Numbered from the stretch's first letter, positions 47,745-56,957 are shown. The stretch is DNA of 64,000 nucleotides from Pseudomonas sp. NFIX28 (GCF_900107395.1 NZ_FNPW01000019.1:44926-108925), one strand, 5' to 3'. Made by a program: numbers and translations. Notes: a model not told the origin generated them from the sequence alone.

Positions 47745-47783
47745 GAAAAAGCCCCTGCCATTCACAATGGCAGGGGCTTTTTT
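47745..47783. terminator. bidirectional terminator after uvrA
   Basis: AAAAAGCCCCTGCCATT / AATGGCAGGGGCTTTTTT, 17-bp stem with a three-base loop, flanked by A- and T-runs. It lies between convergent uvrA and the ferritin gene. Confidence 0.92.
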
Positions 47784-47827
47784 GTGTCGCTCGGATCGCT
47801 ATAGGTAGCGGCGACCCGACTCACGTA

Positions 47828-48292
47828 TCAGAACTGCGACTGCAGGTAGTTTTCCAGGCCGATCGACTTGATCAGCCCCAACTGCTTTTCCAGCCAGTAG
47901 GTATGGTCTTCTTCGGTATCAGCCAGTTGCACACGCAGGATGTCGCGACTGACGTAGTCCTTGTGCTTCTCGCAAAGCTCAATGCCCTTGCACAGCGCAG
48001 CACGCACCTTGTATTCCAGGCGCAGGTCGGCAGCGAACATGTCTGGAACCGTAGTGCCGATGTCCAGATCGTCTGGACGCATGCGCGGCGTGCCTTCGAG
48101 CATCAGGATGCGGCGCATCAACGCATCGGCGTGTTGAGCCTCTTCTTCCATTTCGTGGTTGATACGCTCGTAGAGCTTGCTGAAGCCCCAGTCCTCGTAC
48201 ATACGCGAGTGGATGAAATATTGATCACGTGCTGCCAGTTCGCCCGTCAGCAACGTGTTGAGGTAATCGATTACGTCCGGGTGACCTTGCAT
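47828..48292 (-). CDS. ftnA: bacterial ferritin FtnA (BfrA type, no heme ligand)
   Basis: 154-residue four-helix ferritin. The dinuclear ferroxidase ligands are present: E18, E51, H54, E94-region, and E127/H130 in DTEEDHTYW. At position 52, where bacterioferritins have the heme-binding Met, this protein has Ala (EEEAQHAD), so by established criteria for P. aeruginosa PA4235 it should be a non-heme FtnA rather than a Bfr. ATG 48292 follows GGGAG. Its neighbour is katA, which links iron storage to peroxide detoxification. Confidence 0.88.
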   Translation of the reverse strand: MQGHPDVIDYLNTLLTGELAARDQYFIHSRMYEDWGFSKLYERINHEMEEEAQHADALMRRILMLEGTPRMRPDDLDIGTTVPDMFAADLRLEYKVRAALCKGIELCEKHKDYVSRDILRVQLADTEEDHTYWLEKQLGLIKSIGLENYLQSQF

Positions 48293-48403
48293 CGCCCTAC
48301 ATCTCCCTGCTTGAAAGTCTGTATTTTGAACCAAGCTGACTTGCAGGTCACTGGATAAACGCTAACAAAGTGAAGATTTTCAGAGAAAAGTAGCCGAAAA
48401 AAC

Positions 48404-48431
48404 GCAAAAACCGCCCAAATGAGGGCGGTTC
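48404..48431 (-). terminator. terminator of katA
   Basis: On the minus strand ACCGCCCTCATTTGGGCGGT followed by TTTTTGCG and a further T-run; 17 bp after the katA stop. Confidence 0.88.
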
Positions 48432-48447
48432 TGCTTCTCGTTTAGAC

Positions 48448-49896
48448 TTAGTTAAGCTGTACGCCCAACGCCTTTGCGATTCCTTCTCCATAAGCCGGGT
48501 CAGCCTTGAAGAAATGCTGCAACTGACGCTGGACCACATCCGAACTGACACCCGTCATTGCGCCGGCGATGTTGCTGATCAACAGGGCTTGCTGCTGATC
48601 ATTCATCAGGCGGAACAGAGCGCCCGCATGGCTGTAGTAATCGGTGTCTTCACGGTGATCGTAACGATCCGCCGCACCGCTGAGGGCCAGCGCCGGTTCC
48701 GCGTAGCGAGGAGCCTGCTTAGGCGCATCGGCGTAGCTGTTCGGCTCGTAGTTCGGTGCCGCGCCACCATTGCTGCCAAATGCCATGGAGCCGTCGCGCT
48801 GGTAGCTGTTCACCGGGCTTCGTGGGGCATTGACCGGCAGTTGCTGGTGGTTGGTGCCAACACGATAGCGATGAGCGTCGGCGTACGCGAATACGCGGCC
48901 TTGCAGCATGCGGTCAGGCGACAGGCCCACACCAGGAACCATATTGCTAGGACCAAAGGCAGCCTGCTCGACCTCTGCAAAGTAATTCAGCGGGTTGCGG
49001 TTCAACTCCAGCTCGCCGACCTCGATCAATGGGAACTCCTTCTGCGACCAGGTCTTGGTCACGTCGAACGGGTTCTCGTAGTGAGCGGCAGCCTCAGCCT
49101 CGGTCATGATCTGAATGCACACGCTCCATTTCGGGAAGTCGCCGCGCTCGATCGCGTTGAACAGGTCACGCTGGGCGTAATCCGGATCTGTACCCGCCAG
49201 GCGCGCCGCCTCGGCCGGTGCCAGGTTCTTGATGCCTTGCTTGGTCTTGTAATGCCACTTCACCCAGTGACGCTCGCCCTTGGCGTTGATCAAGCTGTAG
49301 GTGTGGCTGCCGAAACCGTGCATATGCCGGTAGCCGTCGGGAATCCCGCGATCCGAAAACAGAATGGTGACCTGATGCAGCGCCTCGGGAGAGTGAGACC
49401 AGAAGTCCCACATCGCCTGGGCGCTTTTCAGGTTGCTCTGCGGCAGACGTTTCTGGGTGTGGATAAAGTCGGGAAACTTCAACGGATCACGAATGAAGAA
49501 CACAGGCGTGTTGTTGCCGACGATGTCCCAGTTACCTTCTTCGGTATAGAACTTCAGGGCGAAACCGCGCGGGTCGCGTTCGGTATCAGCCGAACCACGC
49601 TCGCCACCTACGGTGGAGAACCGCAGGAAGGTAGGAGTCTGCTTACCCACGGACTCGAAAAGCTTGGCGCTGGTGTATTCGGTGATATCCCGGGTCACGG
49701 TAAAAGTACCGTAAGCACCCGAGCCCTTGGCGTGTACGCGACGCTCTGGAATGTTTTCACGGTTGAAGTGGGCAAGCTTCTCGATCAGGTGAAAATCATC
49801 GAGCAGCAACGGGCCGCGTGGGCCGGCGGAGCGGGAATTCTGGTTATCGGCGACTGGAGCGCCACTTGCGGTGGTAAGCGTTTTGTTTTGGCTCAT
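48448..49896 (-). CDS. katA: monofunctional heme catalase KatA
   Basis: 482-residue small-subunit catalase degrading H2O2. Active-site His in RRVHAKGSGAYGTF (~residue 54-67), Asn in DIVGNNTPVFF (~130), and proximal heme Tyr in RVFAYADAHRYRVG (~340). ATG 49896 (AGAGGAAG upstream) was chosen over the alternative TTG two codons earlier. No signal peptide. Followed by a Rho-independent terminator; neighbours FtnA in the same order as P. aeruginosa. Confidence 0.96.
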   Translation of the reverse strand: MSQNKTLTTASGAPVADNQNSRSAGPRGPLLLDDFHLIEKLAHFNRENIPERRVHAKGSGAYGTFTVTRDITEYTSAKLFESVGKQTPTFLRFSTVGGERGSADTERDPRGFALKFYTEEGNWDIVGNNTPVFFIRDPLKFPDFIHTQKRLPQSNLKSAQAMWDFWSHSPEALHQVTILFSDRGIPDGYRHMHGFGSHTYSLINAKGERHWVKWHYKTKQGIKNLAPAEAARLAGTDPDYAQRDLFNAIERGDFPKWSVCIQIMTEAEAAAHYENPFDVTKTWSQKEFPLIEVGELELNRNPLNYFAEVEQAAFGPSNMVPGVGLSPDRMLQGRVFAYADAHRYRVGTNHQQLPVNAPRSPVNSYQRDGSMAFGSNGGAAPNYEPNSYADAPKQAPRYAEPALALSGAADRYDHREDTDYYSHAGALFRLMNDQQQALLISNIAGAMTGVSSDVVQRQLQHFFKADPAYGEGIAKALGVQLN

Positions 49897-50024
49897 GCTC
49901 AATCTTCCTCTGTCAGTCTTGGAACTGCCGGCTAATCGGCTGACGAGGAGTATTGACCATCAAGATGACAGCATCAAATGCATTAAATAATTACAATCGA
50001 TAGATATTTTCTAATCAAGCAGGC

Positions 50025-50055
50025 ACAAAAAACCGGGCACTAGGCCCGGTTCTTT
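50025..50055 (-). terminator. terminator of the alpha operon
   Basis: On the minus strand AACCGGGC / GCCCGGTT with a five-base loop and T-run, 12 bp after the rplQ stop. Confidence 0.9.
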
Positions 50056-50067
50056 GTATTTGACGTC

Positions 50068-50454
50068 TTACTCAGCGGATACAGCTTCACCGCCGACAGC
50101 ACGATCAACCAACTCGACGTACGCCATAGGCGCGTTGTCGCCAGCGCGGAAACCGCACTTGAGGATGCGCAGGTAGCCACCCTCACGGGTAGCGTAACGC
50201 TTGCCCAGGTCGTTGAAGAGCTTACCAACGATAGCTTTCGAACGAGTACGGTCGAAAGCCAGACGGCGGTTAGCCAGGCTGTCTGTCTTAGCCAAAGTGA
50301 TCAGCGGCTCAGCAACGCGGCGCAGTTCTTTAGCTTTCGGCAGTGTAGTTTTGATCAGCTCGTGCTCGAACAGCGACACCGCCATGTTTTGGAACATGGC
50401 CTTGCGGTGCGAGCTGGTGCGGCTCAGGTGACGACCACTTTTACGATGACGCAT
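50068..50454 (-). CDS. rplQ: 50S ribosomal protein L17
   Basis: 128-residue L17, opening MRHRKSGRHLSRTSSHRKAM, an almost invariant signature, with LKCGFRAGDNAPMAYVELVDR near the end. Last gene of the alpha operon, 42 bp after rpoA, with a terminator beyond. Large-subunit assembly protein near the exit tunnel. Confidence 0.98.
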   Translation of the reverse strand: MRHRKSGRHLSRTSSHRKAMFQNMAVSLFEHELIKTTLPKAKELRRVAEPLITLAKTDSLANRRLAFDRTRSKAIVGKLFNDLGKRYATREGGYLRILKCGFRAGDNAPMAYVELVDRAVGGEAVSAE

Positions 50455-50496
50455 GGTTCATTCCTTACCAAACACAACGTTCGGTGATTACGACGA

Positions 50497-51498
50497 TCAG
50501 GCAGTCGCCTTGTCGTCCTTCTTAAGACTTGCAGGCGGCCAGTTGTCGAGGCGCATGCCGAGGGACAGACCGCGGGAGGCCAGAACGTCCTTGATTTCGG
50601 TCAAGGATTTCTTGCCAAGGTTCGGAGTCTTCAACAGTTCTACTTCGGTACGCTGAATCAGGTCGCCGATGTAGTAAATGTTTTCCGCCTTAAGGCAGTT
50701 AGCCGAACGTACAGTCAGTTCCAGATCGTCAACCGGGCGAAGCAGGATCGGATCGATCTCGTCTTCCTGCTCGATTACCACTGGCTCACTGTCACCTTTG
50801 AGGTCGACGAACGCAGCCAACTGCTGTTGCAGGATGGTTGCAGCACGGCGGATAGCCTCTTCAGGATCCAGAGTACCGTTGGTTTCCAGATCAATAACCA
50901 GCTTGTCCAGGTTGGTACGCTGCTCGACACGGGCGTTTTCCACCACGTATGCGATACGGCGAACTGGGCTGAACGAAGAGTCAAGCTGCAAGCGACCGAT
51001 GCTGCGGCTTTCGTCTTCATCGCTCTGACGCGAGTCTGCCGGTTCATAACCACGACCACGAGCTACTACGAGCTTCATGTTCAGGGCGCCGTTAGACGCC
51101 AGGTTAGCGATTACGTGATCGGGGTTAACGATCTCGACATCATGATCCAGCTGAATATCGGCAGCGGTAACCACCCCCGAACCCTTCTTCGACAAGGTCA
51201 GCGTAACTTCGTCACGGCCGTGCAGCTTGATAGCCAGACCTTTAAGGTTCAACAGGATTTCAATTACGTCTTCCTGTACACCTTCGATGGCGCTGTACTC
51301 GTGGAGCACACCGTCAATCTCGGCCTCGACTACTGCACAGCCGGGCATTGAGGACAACAGGATGCGGCGCAGCGCGTTGCCCAGGGTGTGGCCAAAACCA
51401 CGCTCGAGAGGCTCGAGGGTGATCTTGGCGCGGGTTGGACTGACAACCTGCACATCAATATGGCGGGGTGTCAGGAACTCATTTACCGAAATCTGCAT
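50497..51498 (-). CDS. rpoA: RNA polymerase alpha subunit
   Basis: 333 residues: assembly domain (1-235; EPLERGFGHTLGNALRRILLSS, the dimerisation helix) and C-terminal domain (~250-325; LELTVRSANCLKAENIYYIGDLIQRTE, binding UP elements and activators). Expressed between rpsD and rplQ in the alpha operon. Confidence 0.98.
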   Translation of the reverse strand: MQISVNEFLTPRHIDVQVVSPTRAKITLEPLERGFGHTLGNALRRILLSSMPGCAVVEAEIDGVLHEYSAIEGVQEDVIEILLNLKGLAIKLHGRDEVTLTLSKKGSGVVTAADIQLDHDVEIVNPDHVIANLASNGALNMKLVVARGRGYEPADSRQSDEDESRSIGRLQLDSSFSPVRRIAYVVENARVEQRTNLDKLVIDLETNGTLDPEEAIRRAATILQQQLAAFVDLKGDSEPVVIEQEDEIDPILLRPVDDLELTVRSANCLKAENIYYIGDLIQRTEVELLKTPNLGKKSLTEIKDVLASRGLSLGMRLDNWPPASLKKDDKATA

Positions 51499-51520
51499 GG
51501 ATGCACCTATTTTCTAGCCC

Positions 51521-52141
51521 TTACTTGGAGTAGAGCTCGACAATCAGGCTTTCGTTGATGTCGGCGGACAGATCACTGCGAGCTGGAACGTTCTTGAAAA
51601 CGCCCGACTTCTTCTCAGTGTCTACTTCTACCCATTCTACGCGGCCACGTTGGGCACACAGATCGAGAGCTTGGACAATGCGAAGTTGGTTTTTTGCTTT
51701 CTCGCGAACAGCAACCACGTCACCAGCACGAACCTGGTAGGACGGTACGTTAACGGTTTGACCGTTCACGCTGATCGACTTGTGCGATACCAGCTGACGG
51801 GATTCGGCACGAGTCGAACCGAAGCCCATACGGTATACAACGTTGTCCAGACGGCATTCGAGCAGTTGCAGCAGGTTCTCACCGGTTGCACCTTTCTTGC
51901 CAGCAGCTTCTTTGTAGTAGCCGCTGAATTGACGCTCGAGAACGCCGTAGATACGACGGACCTTCTGCTTTTCACGCAGTTGGGTGCCGTAGTCGGACTG
52001 GCGACCGCGGCGCTGGCCGTGGATACCAGGTGCTGCTTCGATGTTGCACTTGGATTCGATAGCGCGCACGCCGCTCTTCAGGAAGAGATCGGTGCCTTCG
52101 CGACGAGCCAGTTTGCATTTTGGACCAATGTAACGAGCCAT
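51521..52141 (-). CDS. rpsD: 30S ribosomal protein S4
   Basis: 206-residue S4 (MARYIGPKCKLARREGTDLF) with the S4 RNA-binding domain at ~95-160 (RLDNVVYRMGFGSTRAESRQLVSH). Primary 16S rRNA binder and, in many enterobacteria, the translational repressor of this operon; whether the same control works here is inference. Confidence 0.98.
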   Translation of the reverse strand: MARYIGPKCKLARREGTDLFLKSGVRAIESKCNIEAAPGIHGQRRGRQSDYGTQLREKQKVRRIYGVLERQFSGYYKEAAGKKGATGENLLQLLECRLDNVVYRMGFGSTRAESRQLVSHKSISVNGQTVNVPSYQVRAGDVVAVREKAKNQLRIVQALDLCAQRGRVEWVEVDTEKKSGVFKNVPARSDLSADINESLIVELYSK

Positions 52142-52159
52142 TCTTTACAATCTCCTGGA

Positions 52160-52549
52160 TTACACGCGGCGCTTCTTCGGCGGACGGCACCCGTTATGCG
52201 GGATTGGCGTCACGTCGGTGATGCTGGCGATCTTGTAGCCACAGCCGTTCAAAGCGCGGACTGCGGATTCACGACCTGGACCTGGGCCCTTGACGTTTAC
52301 GTCGAGGTTTTTCAGGCCATATTCCAGCGCAGCTTGACCAGCACGCTCAGCAGCTACTTGAGCAGCGAACGGGGTGGACTTGCGGGAACCGCGGAAACCC
52401 GAACCACCGGAGGTTGCCCAGGAAAGAGCGTTACCTTGACGGTCGGTGATGGTCACGATGGTGTTGTTGAAAGACGCGTGGATGTGGGCGATGCCATCAA
52501 CCACTGTCTTTTTAATCTTTTTACGAGGACGAGCAGCAGGTTTTGCCAT
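52160..52549 (-). CDS. rpsK: 30S ribosomal protein S11
   Basis: 129-residue S11: HIHASFNNTIVTITDRQGN, GFRGSRKSTPFAAQVAAE and the C-terminal DVTPIPHNGCRPPKKRRV. It forms the platform of the small subunit that holds the E-site mRNA. 30 bp downstream of rpsM and 18 bp before rpsD. Confidence 0.98.
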   Translation of the reverse strand: MAKPAARPRKKIKKTVVDGIAHIHASFNNTIVTITDRQGNALSWATSGGSGFRGSRKSTPFAAQVAAERAGQAALEYGLKNLDVNVKGPGPGRESAVRALNGCGYKIASITDVTPIPHNGCRPPKKRRV

Positions 52550-52579
52550 GACTAAATTCCTGTCGATTCGCTGGTGCGA

Positions 52580-52936
52580 TTACTTGCGGATCGGCTTACG
52601 CGGACCTTTGCGAGTACGCGCGTTGGTCTTGGTACGCTGACCGCGCACTGGAAGACCACGACGATGGCGCAGACCGCGGTAGCAGCCCAGATCCATCAAG
52701 CGTTTGATTTTCATGTTGATTTCGCGACGCAGGTCACCTTCAGTGGTGAACTTCGCCACTTCGCCACGCAGCTGTTCAATTTGCTCGTCGCTCAGATCCT
52801 TGATCTTTGCGGCTGGGTTGACCCCAGTCTCTGCACAGATTTTCTGTGCAGTCGTGCGACCAACACCATAGATGTAGGTCAGCGAGATAACAGTATGCTT
52901 GTTATCTGGAATGTTAACGCCTGCAATACGGGCCAT
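52580..52936 (-). CDS. rpsM: 30S ribosomal protein S13
   Basis: 118-residue S13 of the subunit head: MARIAGVNIPDNKH, IYGVGRTTAQKIC (helix-two-turn-helix) and the basic tail GLPVRGQRTKTNARTRKGPR. First gene of the alpha operon proper, behind rpmJ and a hairpin at 53025-53048. Confidence 0.98.
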   Translation of the reverse strand: MARIAGVNIPDNKHTVISLTYIYGVGRTTAQKICAETGVNPAAKIKDLSDEQIEQLRGEVAKFTTEGDLRREINMKIKRLMDLGCYRGLRHRRGLPVRGQRTKTNARTRKGPRKPIRK

Positions 52937-53024
52937 TCAGTGGGACTCCAATTGACAGCTACCTACGCCCCGGAAGCCAAGAAATAGGGCGCGAGATAAT
53001 ATCGCTGTAATAACAAATAATCAA

Positions 53025-53048
53025 CCCAGCAGCGCACTAGCTGCTGGG
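53025..53048 (-). other. hairpin between rpmJ and rpsM
   Basis: CCCAGCAGC / GCTGCTGGG 9-bp perfect stem with a six-base loop. On the minus strand it is followed by TTGATTATTTG, only mildly T-rich. It could be a partial terminator or attenuator between spc and alpha operons. Confidence 0.5.
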
Positions 53049-53066
53049 CTTGAAGCACAATCACAC

Positions 53067-53183
53067 TCAGCCTTGGCGCTGTTTGTGACGCGGTTCCGCG
53101 CTGCAAATTACTCGAACAACACCTTCGCGGCGAATAATCTTGCAGTTACGGCACAGCTTTTTCACCGATGCACGAACTTTCAT
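53067..53183 (-). CDS. rpmJ: 50S ribosomal protein L36
   Basis: 38 residues, shorter than most ORF cut-offs: [19 protein letters not shown] ... [14 protein letters not shown]. The zinc ligands C11, C14, C27 and H32 are intact, so it is the zinc-containing (C+) form, expected to be replaced by a zinc-free paralogue under zinc starvation if one exists elsewhere. GAGGAG precedes ATG 53183. Confidence 0.97.
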
Positions 53184-53207
53184 CACCAACTCCTCGAACC
53201 TTATGGG

Positions 53208-54536
53208 TCAGCGCAGCATGCCGCTGCCGTAACCCTTCAGGTTGGCTTTCTTCATCAGGGATTCGTACTGGTGCGAAACGAGGTGCGATTGTACTTGCGA
53301 CATAAAGTCCATAACAACCACGACCACGATCAGCAACGAGGTCCCGCCAAGGTAGAACGGAACGTTTGCTGCAACCACCAGGAACTGGGGCAACAGGCAG
53401 ACGGCCGTCATATATAGAGCACCGAACATGGTCAAGCGAGTCAGAACGCCATCAATGTAGCGCGCGGACTGCTCACCTGGACGGATGCCCGGAATAAAGG
53501 CACCGGACTTCTTCAGGTTTTCCGCTACGTCTTTCGGATTGAACATCAACGCCGTATAGAAGAAGCAGAAGAAAATAATCCCTGCACTAAACAGCAGAAT
53601 ATTCAACGGCTGACCAGGAGCGATCGACTGCGAGATGTCCTGCAACCAGCCCATACCTTCAGACTGACCGAACCAGGCACCCAACGAAGCCGGGAACAGC
53701 AAAATGCTGCTCGCGAAAATAGCAGGAATAACGCCTGCCATATTCACTTTCAGCGGCAAGTGGCTAGTCTGCGCAGCAAATACCTTGCGGCCCTGCTGAC
53801 GCTTGGCATAGTGAACAGCAATACGACGCTGGCCACGCTCAATGAACACCACAAAACCGATAATCGCTACTGCCAGCAAACCGATGGCAACCAGGGCAAA
53901 AATGTTGATATCACCCTGACGCGCAGACTCGAAAGACTGCCCGATCGCTCTCGGAAGACCGGCGACGATACCTGCGAAAATCAACATCGAGATACCGTTG
54001 CCAACACCACGCTCAGTAATCTGCTCACCCAGCCACATCATGAACATCGCACCAGCCACAAAGGTGGATACCGCGACGAAATGGAAGCCAAAGTCACCAG
54101 TGAACGCAACGCCCTGCCCCGCCAGGCCAACGGACATGCCGATGGCCTGAACAAGAGCTAGGACGACAGTGCCGTAGCGGGTGTACTGGCTGATCTTGCG
54201 ACGGCCAGCTTCACCTTCCTTCTTCAACTGCTCCAGCTGCGGGCTGACGGCTGTCATCAGTTGCATGATGATCGATGCCGAGATGTACGGCATGATCCCC
54301 AATGCAAAGATGCTCATCCGCTCCAGCGCGCCGCCGGAAAACATGTTGAACAAGCTAAGAATGGTCCCCTCATTCTGTCGAAACAGGTCTGCGAGTCGGT
54401 CAGGGTTGATACCTGGAACCGGGATGTGTGCGCCTATTCGGTAGACGATAATCGCCAAGAACAGAAAACGCAGACGAGCCCAGAGTTCAGACATACCGCC
54501 TTTGCCGAGCGCAGAGAGAGCACCTTGCTTAGCCAT
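53208..54536 (-). CDS. secY: preprotein translocase subunit SecY
   Basis: 442-residue, ten-helix core of the Sec channel. Recognisable: FNMFSGGALERMSIFALGIMPYISASIIMQL (second helix/plug region) and RIAVHYAKRQQGRKVF, the cytosolic loop for ribosome/SecA contacts. It starts one base after the rplO stop (minus direction), the usual spc operon coupling. Confidence 0.97.
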   Translation of the reverse strand: MAKQGALSALGKGGMSELWARLRFLFLAIIVYRIGAHIPVPGINPDRLADLFRQNEGTILSLFNMFSGGALERMSIFALGIMPYISASIIMQLMTAVSPQLEQLKKEGEAGRRKISQYTRYGTVVLALVQAIGMSVGLAGQGVAFTGDFGFHFVAVSTFVAGAMFMMWLGEQITERGVGNGISMLIFAGIVAGLPRAIGQSFESARQGDINIFALVAIGLLAVAIIGFVVFIERGQRRIAVHYAKRQQGRKVFAAQTSHLPLKVNMAGVIPAIFASSILLFPASLGAWFGQSEGMGWLQDISQSIAPGQPLNILLFSAGIIFFCFFYTALMFNPKDVAENLKKSGAFIPGIRPGEQSARYIDGVLTRLTMFGALYMTAVCLLPQFLVVAANVPFYLGGTSLLIVVVVVMDFMSQVQSHLVSHQYESLMKKANLKGYGSGMLR

Positions 54537-54971
54537 TTATTCCTCGAACTTGCCGCCAGCTGCTTCGATAGCCGCACGCGCACCTTTGGTGGCTGCGATG
54601 CCCTTGATAGTCACAGCGCGAGTAACTTCGCCGGACAGCATGATTTTTACACGCTGTACGTTTTGGTTAATCACGTTGGCATCTTTCAGGGACTGCACGG
54701 TGACGATGTCGCCTTCCACTTTAGCCAGCTCGGACAGACGCACTTCTGCGCGGTCCATGGCCTTCAGGGATACGAAACCGAACTTTGGCAGGCGACGATG
54801 CAGCGGCTGTTGACCGCCTTCAAAGCCTGGAGCAATGGTGCCACCGGAGCGGGAAGTCTGACCTTTGTGACCACGGCCACCAGTCTTACCCAAACCACTA
54901 CCGATACCACGGCCCGGACGATGCTTTTCGCGACGGGAACCCGGCGCTGGACTCAGATCATTGAGTTTCAT
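54537..54971 (-). CDS. rplO: 50S ribosomal protein L15
   Basis: 144-residue L15: MKLNDLSPAPGSRREKHRPGRGIGSG...GRGHKGQ glycine-rich arm, which threads into the large subunit, and a globular C-terminal half. Adjacent to rpmD (3 bp) and secY (0 bp). Confidence 0.97.
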   Translation of the reverse strand: MKLNDLSPAPGSRREKHRPGRGIGSGLGKTGGRGHKGQTSRSGGTIAPGFEGGQQPLHRRLPKFGFVSLKAMDRAEVRLSELAKVEGDIVTVQSLKDANVINQNVQRVKIMLSGEVTRAVTIKGIAATKGARAAIEAAGGKFEE

Positions 54972-54974
54972 CGA

Positions 54975-55151
54975 TTAACCCTCGACACGCAGCATGTAGT
55001 AAGCCTTGTTGATCATCCCGCGGTTCTCGGGAGTATCCTGGACTTCTACAGTGTGACCGATGCGACGCAGACCCAGACCCTTAACGCACAGTTTGTGGTT
55101 AGGGATACGGCCGGTCATGCTTTTGATCAGCGTTACTTTAACGGTAGCCAT
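54975..55151 (-). CDS. rpmD: 50S ribosomal protein L30
   Basis: 58-residue L30, below the length of most automatic calls: [41 protein letters not shown], ending YMLRVEG. Start ATG 55151, stop TAA at 54975-54977. It fits the 2-bp and 3-bp gaps to rpsE and rplO. Confidence 0.97.
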
Positions 55152-55153
55152 GA

Positions 55154-55654
55154 TCAGATGATCTCCTGGACGCTTTTGCCACGCTTGGCGGCAATGGATT
55201 CAGGGGACTGCATTGCTTTCAAACCCTTGAAAGTGGCGTGAACCACGTTTACTGGGTTAGTCGAGCCGTAGCACTTGGCCAGAACGTTCTGAACGCCAGC
55301 AACTTCGAGGACAGCACGCATAGCGCCGCCAGCGATGATACCGGTACCTTCAGAAGCAGGCTGCATGTACACCTTCGAAGCGCCGTGAGCGGACTTCATT
55401 GCGTACTGCAGAGTGGTGCCGTTCAGATCAACTTGGATCATGTTGCGGCGAGCAGCTTCCATTGCCTTCTGGATCGCAGCAGGCACTTCACGCGACTTGC
55501 CACGGCCGAAGCCAACGCGACCTTTACCATCACCAACCACGGTCAACGCGGTGAAAGTGAAGATACGGCCGCCTTTTACGGTTTTGGCTACGCGGTTAAC
55601 TTGAACCAGCTTCTCGATGTAGCCTTCGTCGCGCTTTTGGTCGTTATTTGACAT
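55154..55654 (-). CDS. rpsE: 30S ribosomal protein S5
   Basis: 166-residue S5: double-stranded RNA-binding-like N-terminal part ([23 protein letters not shown]) and LMT-like C-terminal domain ([28 protein letters not shown]). Needed for decoding fidelity. 3 bp from rplR. Confidence 0.98.
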
Positions 55655-55657
55655 AAC

Positions 55658-56008
55658 TTAGAACTCCAGCCCAGCTTCACGAGCAGCATCAGCCAGCGCC
55701 TTGACGCGGCCGTGGTACTTGAAGCCAGAGCGGTCGAAAGCCACCTGCGAGACGCCAGCGGCTTTTGCACGCGTAGCGACCAGCTGGCCAACCTTAGTGG
55801 CCGCGTCGATGTTGCCAGTGGCGCCATCACGCAGTTCTTTATCCAAAGTCGAGGCGCTCGCCAGGACTTTGTTGCCGTCGGCCGAAATGACCTGGGCGTA
55901 GATGTGCTGCGAAGAGCGGAACACGCAGAGACGCACGACTTCGAGTTCGTGCATTTTCAGGCGTGCTTTGCGAGCGCGACGCAGTCGAGTAACTTTTTTG
56001 TCGGTCAT
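55658..56008 (-). CDS. rplR: 50S ribosomal protein L18
   Basis: 116-residue L18 that binds 5S rRNA with L5: MTDKKVTRLRRARKARLKM, VFRSSQHIYAQVI, AFDRSGFKYHGRVKALADAARE. 10 bp after rplF. Confidence 0.97.
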   Translation of the reverse strand: MTDKKVTRLRRARKARLKMHELEVVRLCVFRSSQHIYAQVISADGNKVLASASTLDKELRDGATGNIDAATKVGQLVATRAKAAGVSQVAFDRSGFKYHGRVKALADAAREAGLEF

Positions 56009-56018
56009 TTGCTATGCC

Positions 56019-56552
56019 CTACTTCTTCTTGGCTTCTTTACGACGGACGACTTCGTCCGCGTAGCGCACACCTTTACCTTTGTAAGGCTCTGGTGGACGG
56101 AAGTCGCGGATCTCAGCGGCCACTTGACCTACCAGCTGCTTATCGATGCCCTTGATCAGGATATCGGTCTGGCTAGGAGTCTCAGCGGTGATGCCTTCCG
56201 GCAGCTCGTAGTCCACTGGATGCGAGAAGCCAAGGGCCAAGTTCAGCACTGTGCCTTTTGCTTGCGCTTTGTAACCAACACCGACCAGCTGGAGCTTGCG
56301 CTCGAAGCCTTGGCTTACGCCTTGGACCATGTTGTTTACCAACGCACGAGTGGTACCGGCCATTGCGCGAGTTTGTTGGTCGCCGTTGCGAGCAGCGAAA
56401 CGCAGCTCACCAGCTTCCTGAACAATTTCAACGGACGAGTGTACGTTCAGTTCGAGAGTGCCCTTGGCACCCTTCACCGAAAGCTGTTGGCCGGCGAATT
56501 TAACTTCAACACCAGCTGGCAGCTTAACGGGGTTCTTAGCGACGCGAGACAT
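56019..56552 (-). CDS. rplF: 50S ribosomal protein L6
   Basis: 177-residue L6 with two homologous domains; the signature PEPYKGKGVRYADE is at the C-terminus and MSRVAKNPVKLPAGVEV at the start. Lies near the GTPase centre and sarcin-ricin loop. 12 bp after rpsH. Confidence 0.98.
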   Translation of the reverse strand: MSRVAKNPVKLPAGVEVKFAGQQLSVKGAKGTLELNVHSSVEIVQEAGELRFAARNGDQQTRAMAGTTRALVNNMVQGVSQGFERKLQLVGVGYKAQAKGTVLNLALGFSHPVDYELPEGITAETPSQTDILIKGIDKQLVGQVAAEIRDFRPPEPYKGKGVRYADEVVRRKEAKKK

Positions 56553-56564
56553 GCTTATCCCCCC

Positions 56565-56957
56565 TTAGAACACAGTGCAAAGAACTTCGCCGCCGACACC
56601 GGCAGCGCGCGCAGCACGATCAGTCATCACACCTTTGTTGGTGGAGACGATAGACACGCCGAGACCGCCACGAACTTTCGGCAGATCCTCAACGGACTTG
56701 TACTGACGCAGGCCTGGACGGCTAACGCGCTTCACTTCCTCGATGACCGGACGGCCTTCGAAGTATTTCAGCTCGATGGACAGCAGTGGCTTGGTTTCGC
56801 TGCTGATCTGATAACCCGCGATGTAACCTTCGTCCTTCAGGACTTTTGCTACAGCCACCTTCAGCGTGGAAGACGGCATGCTTACGACGGACTTTTCAGC
56901 CATCTGGGCATTACGGATTCGAGTTAGCATGTCCGCTAACGGGTCCTGCATACTCAT
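56565..56957 (-). CDS. rpsH: 30S ribosomal protein S8
   Basis: 130-residue S8: QDPLADMLTRIRNAQ, SRPGLRQYKSVEDLPKVRGGLGVSIVSTNKG, the conserved C-terminal RNA-binding surface. Central-domain 16S binder and spc operon repressor in E. coli. ATG 56957 has AGGAG ten bases upstream. It is separated from rpsN by an unusual 209-bp gap with a hairpin. Confidence 0.98.
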   Translation of the reverse strand: MSMQDPLADMLTRIRNAQMAEKSVVSMPSSTLKVAVAKVLKDEGYIAGYQISSETKPLLSIELKYFEGRPVIEEVKRVSRPGLRQYKSVEDLPKVRGGLGVSIVSTNKGVMTDRAARAAGVGGEVLCTVF

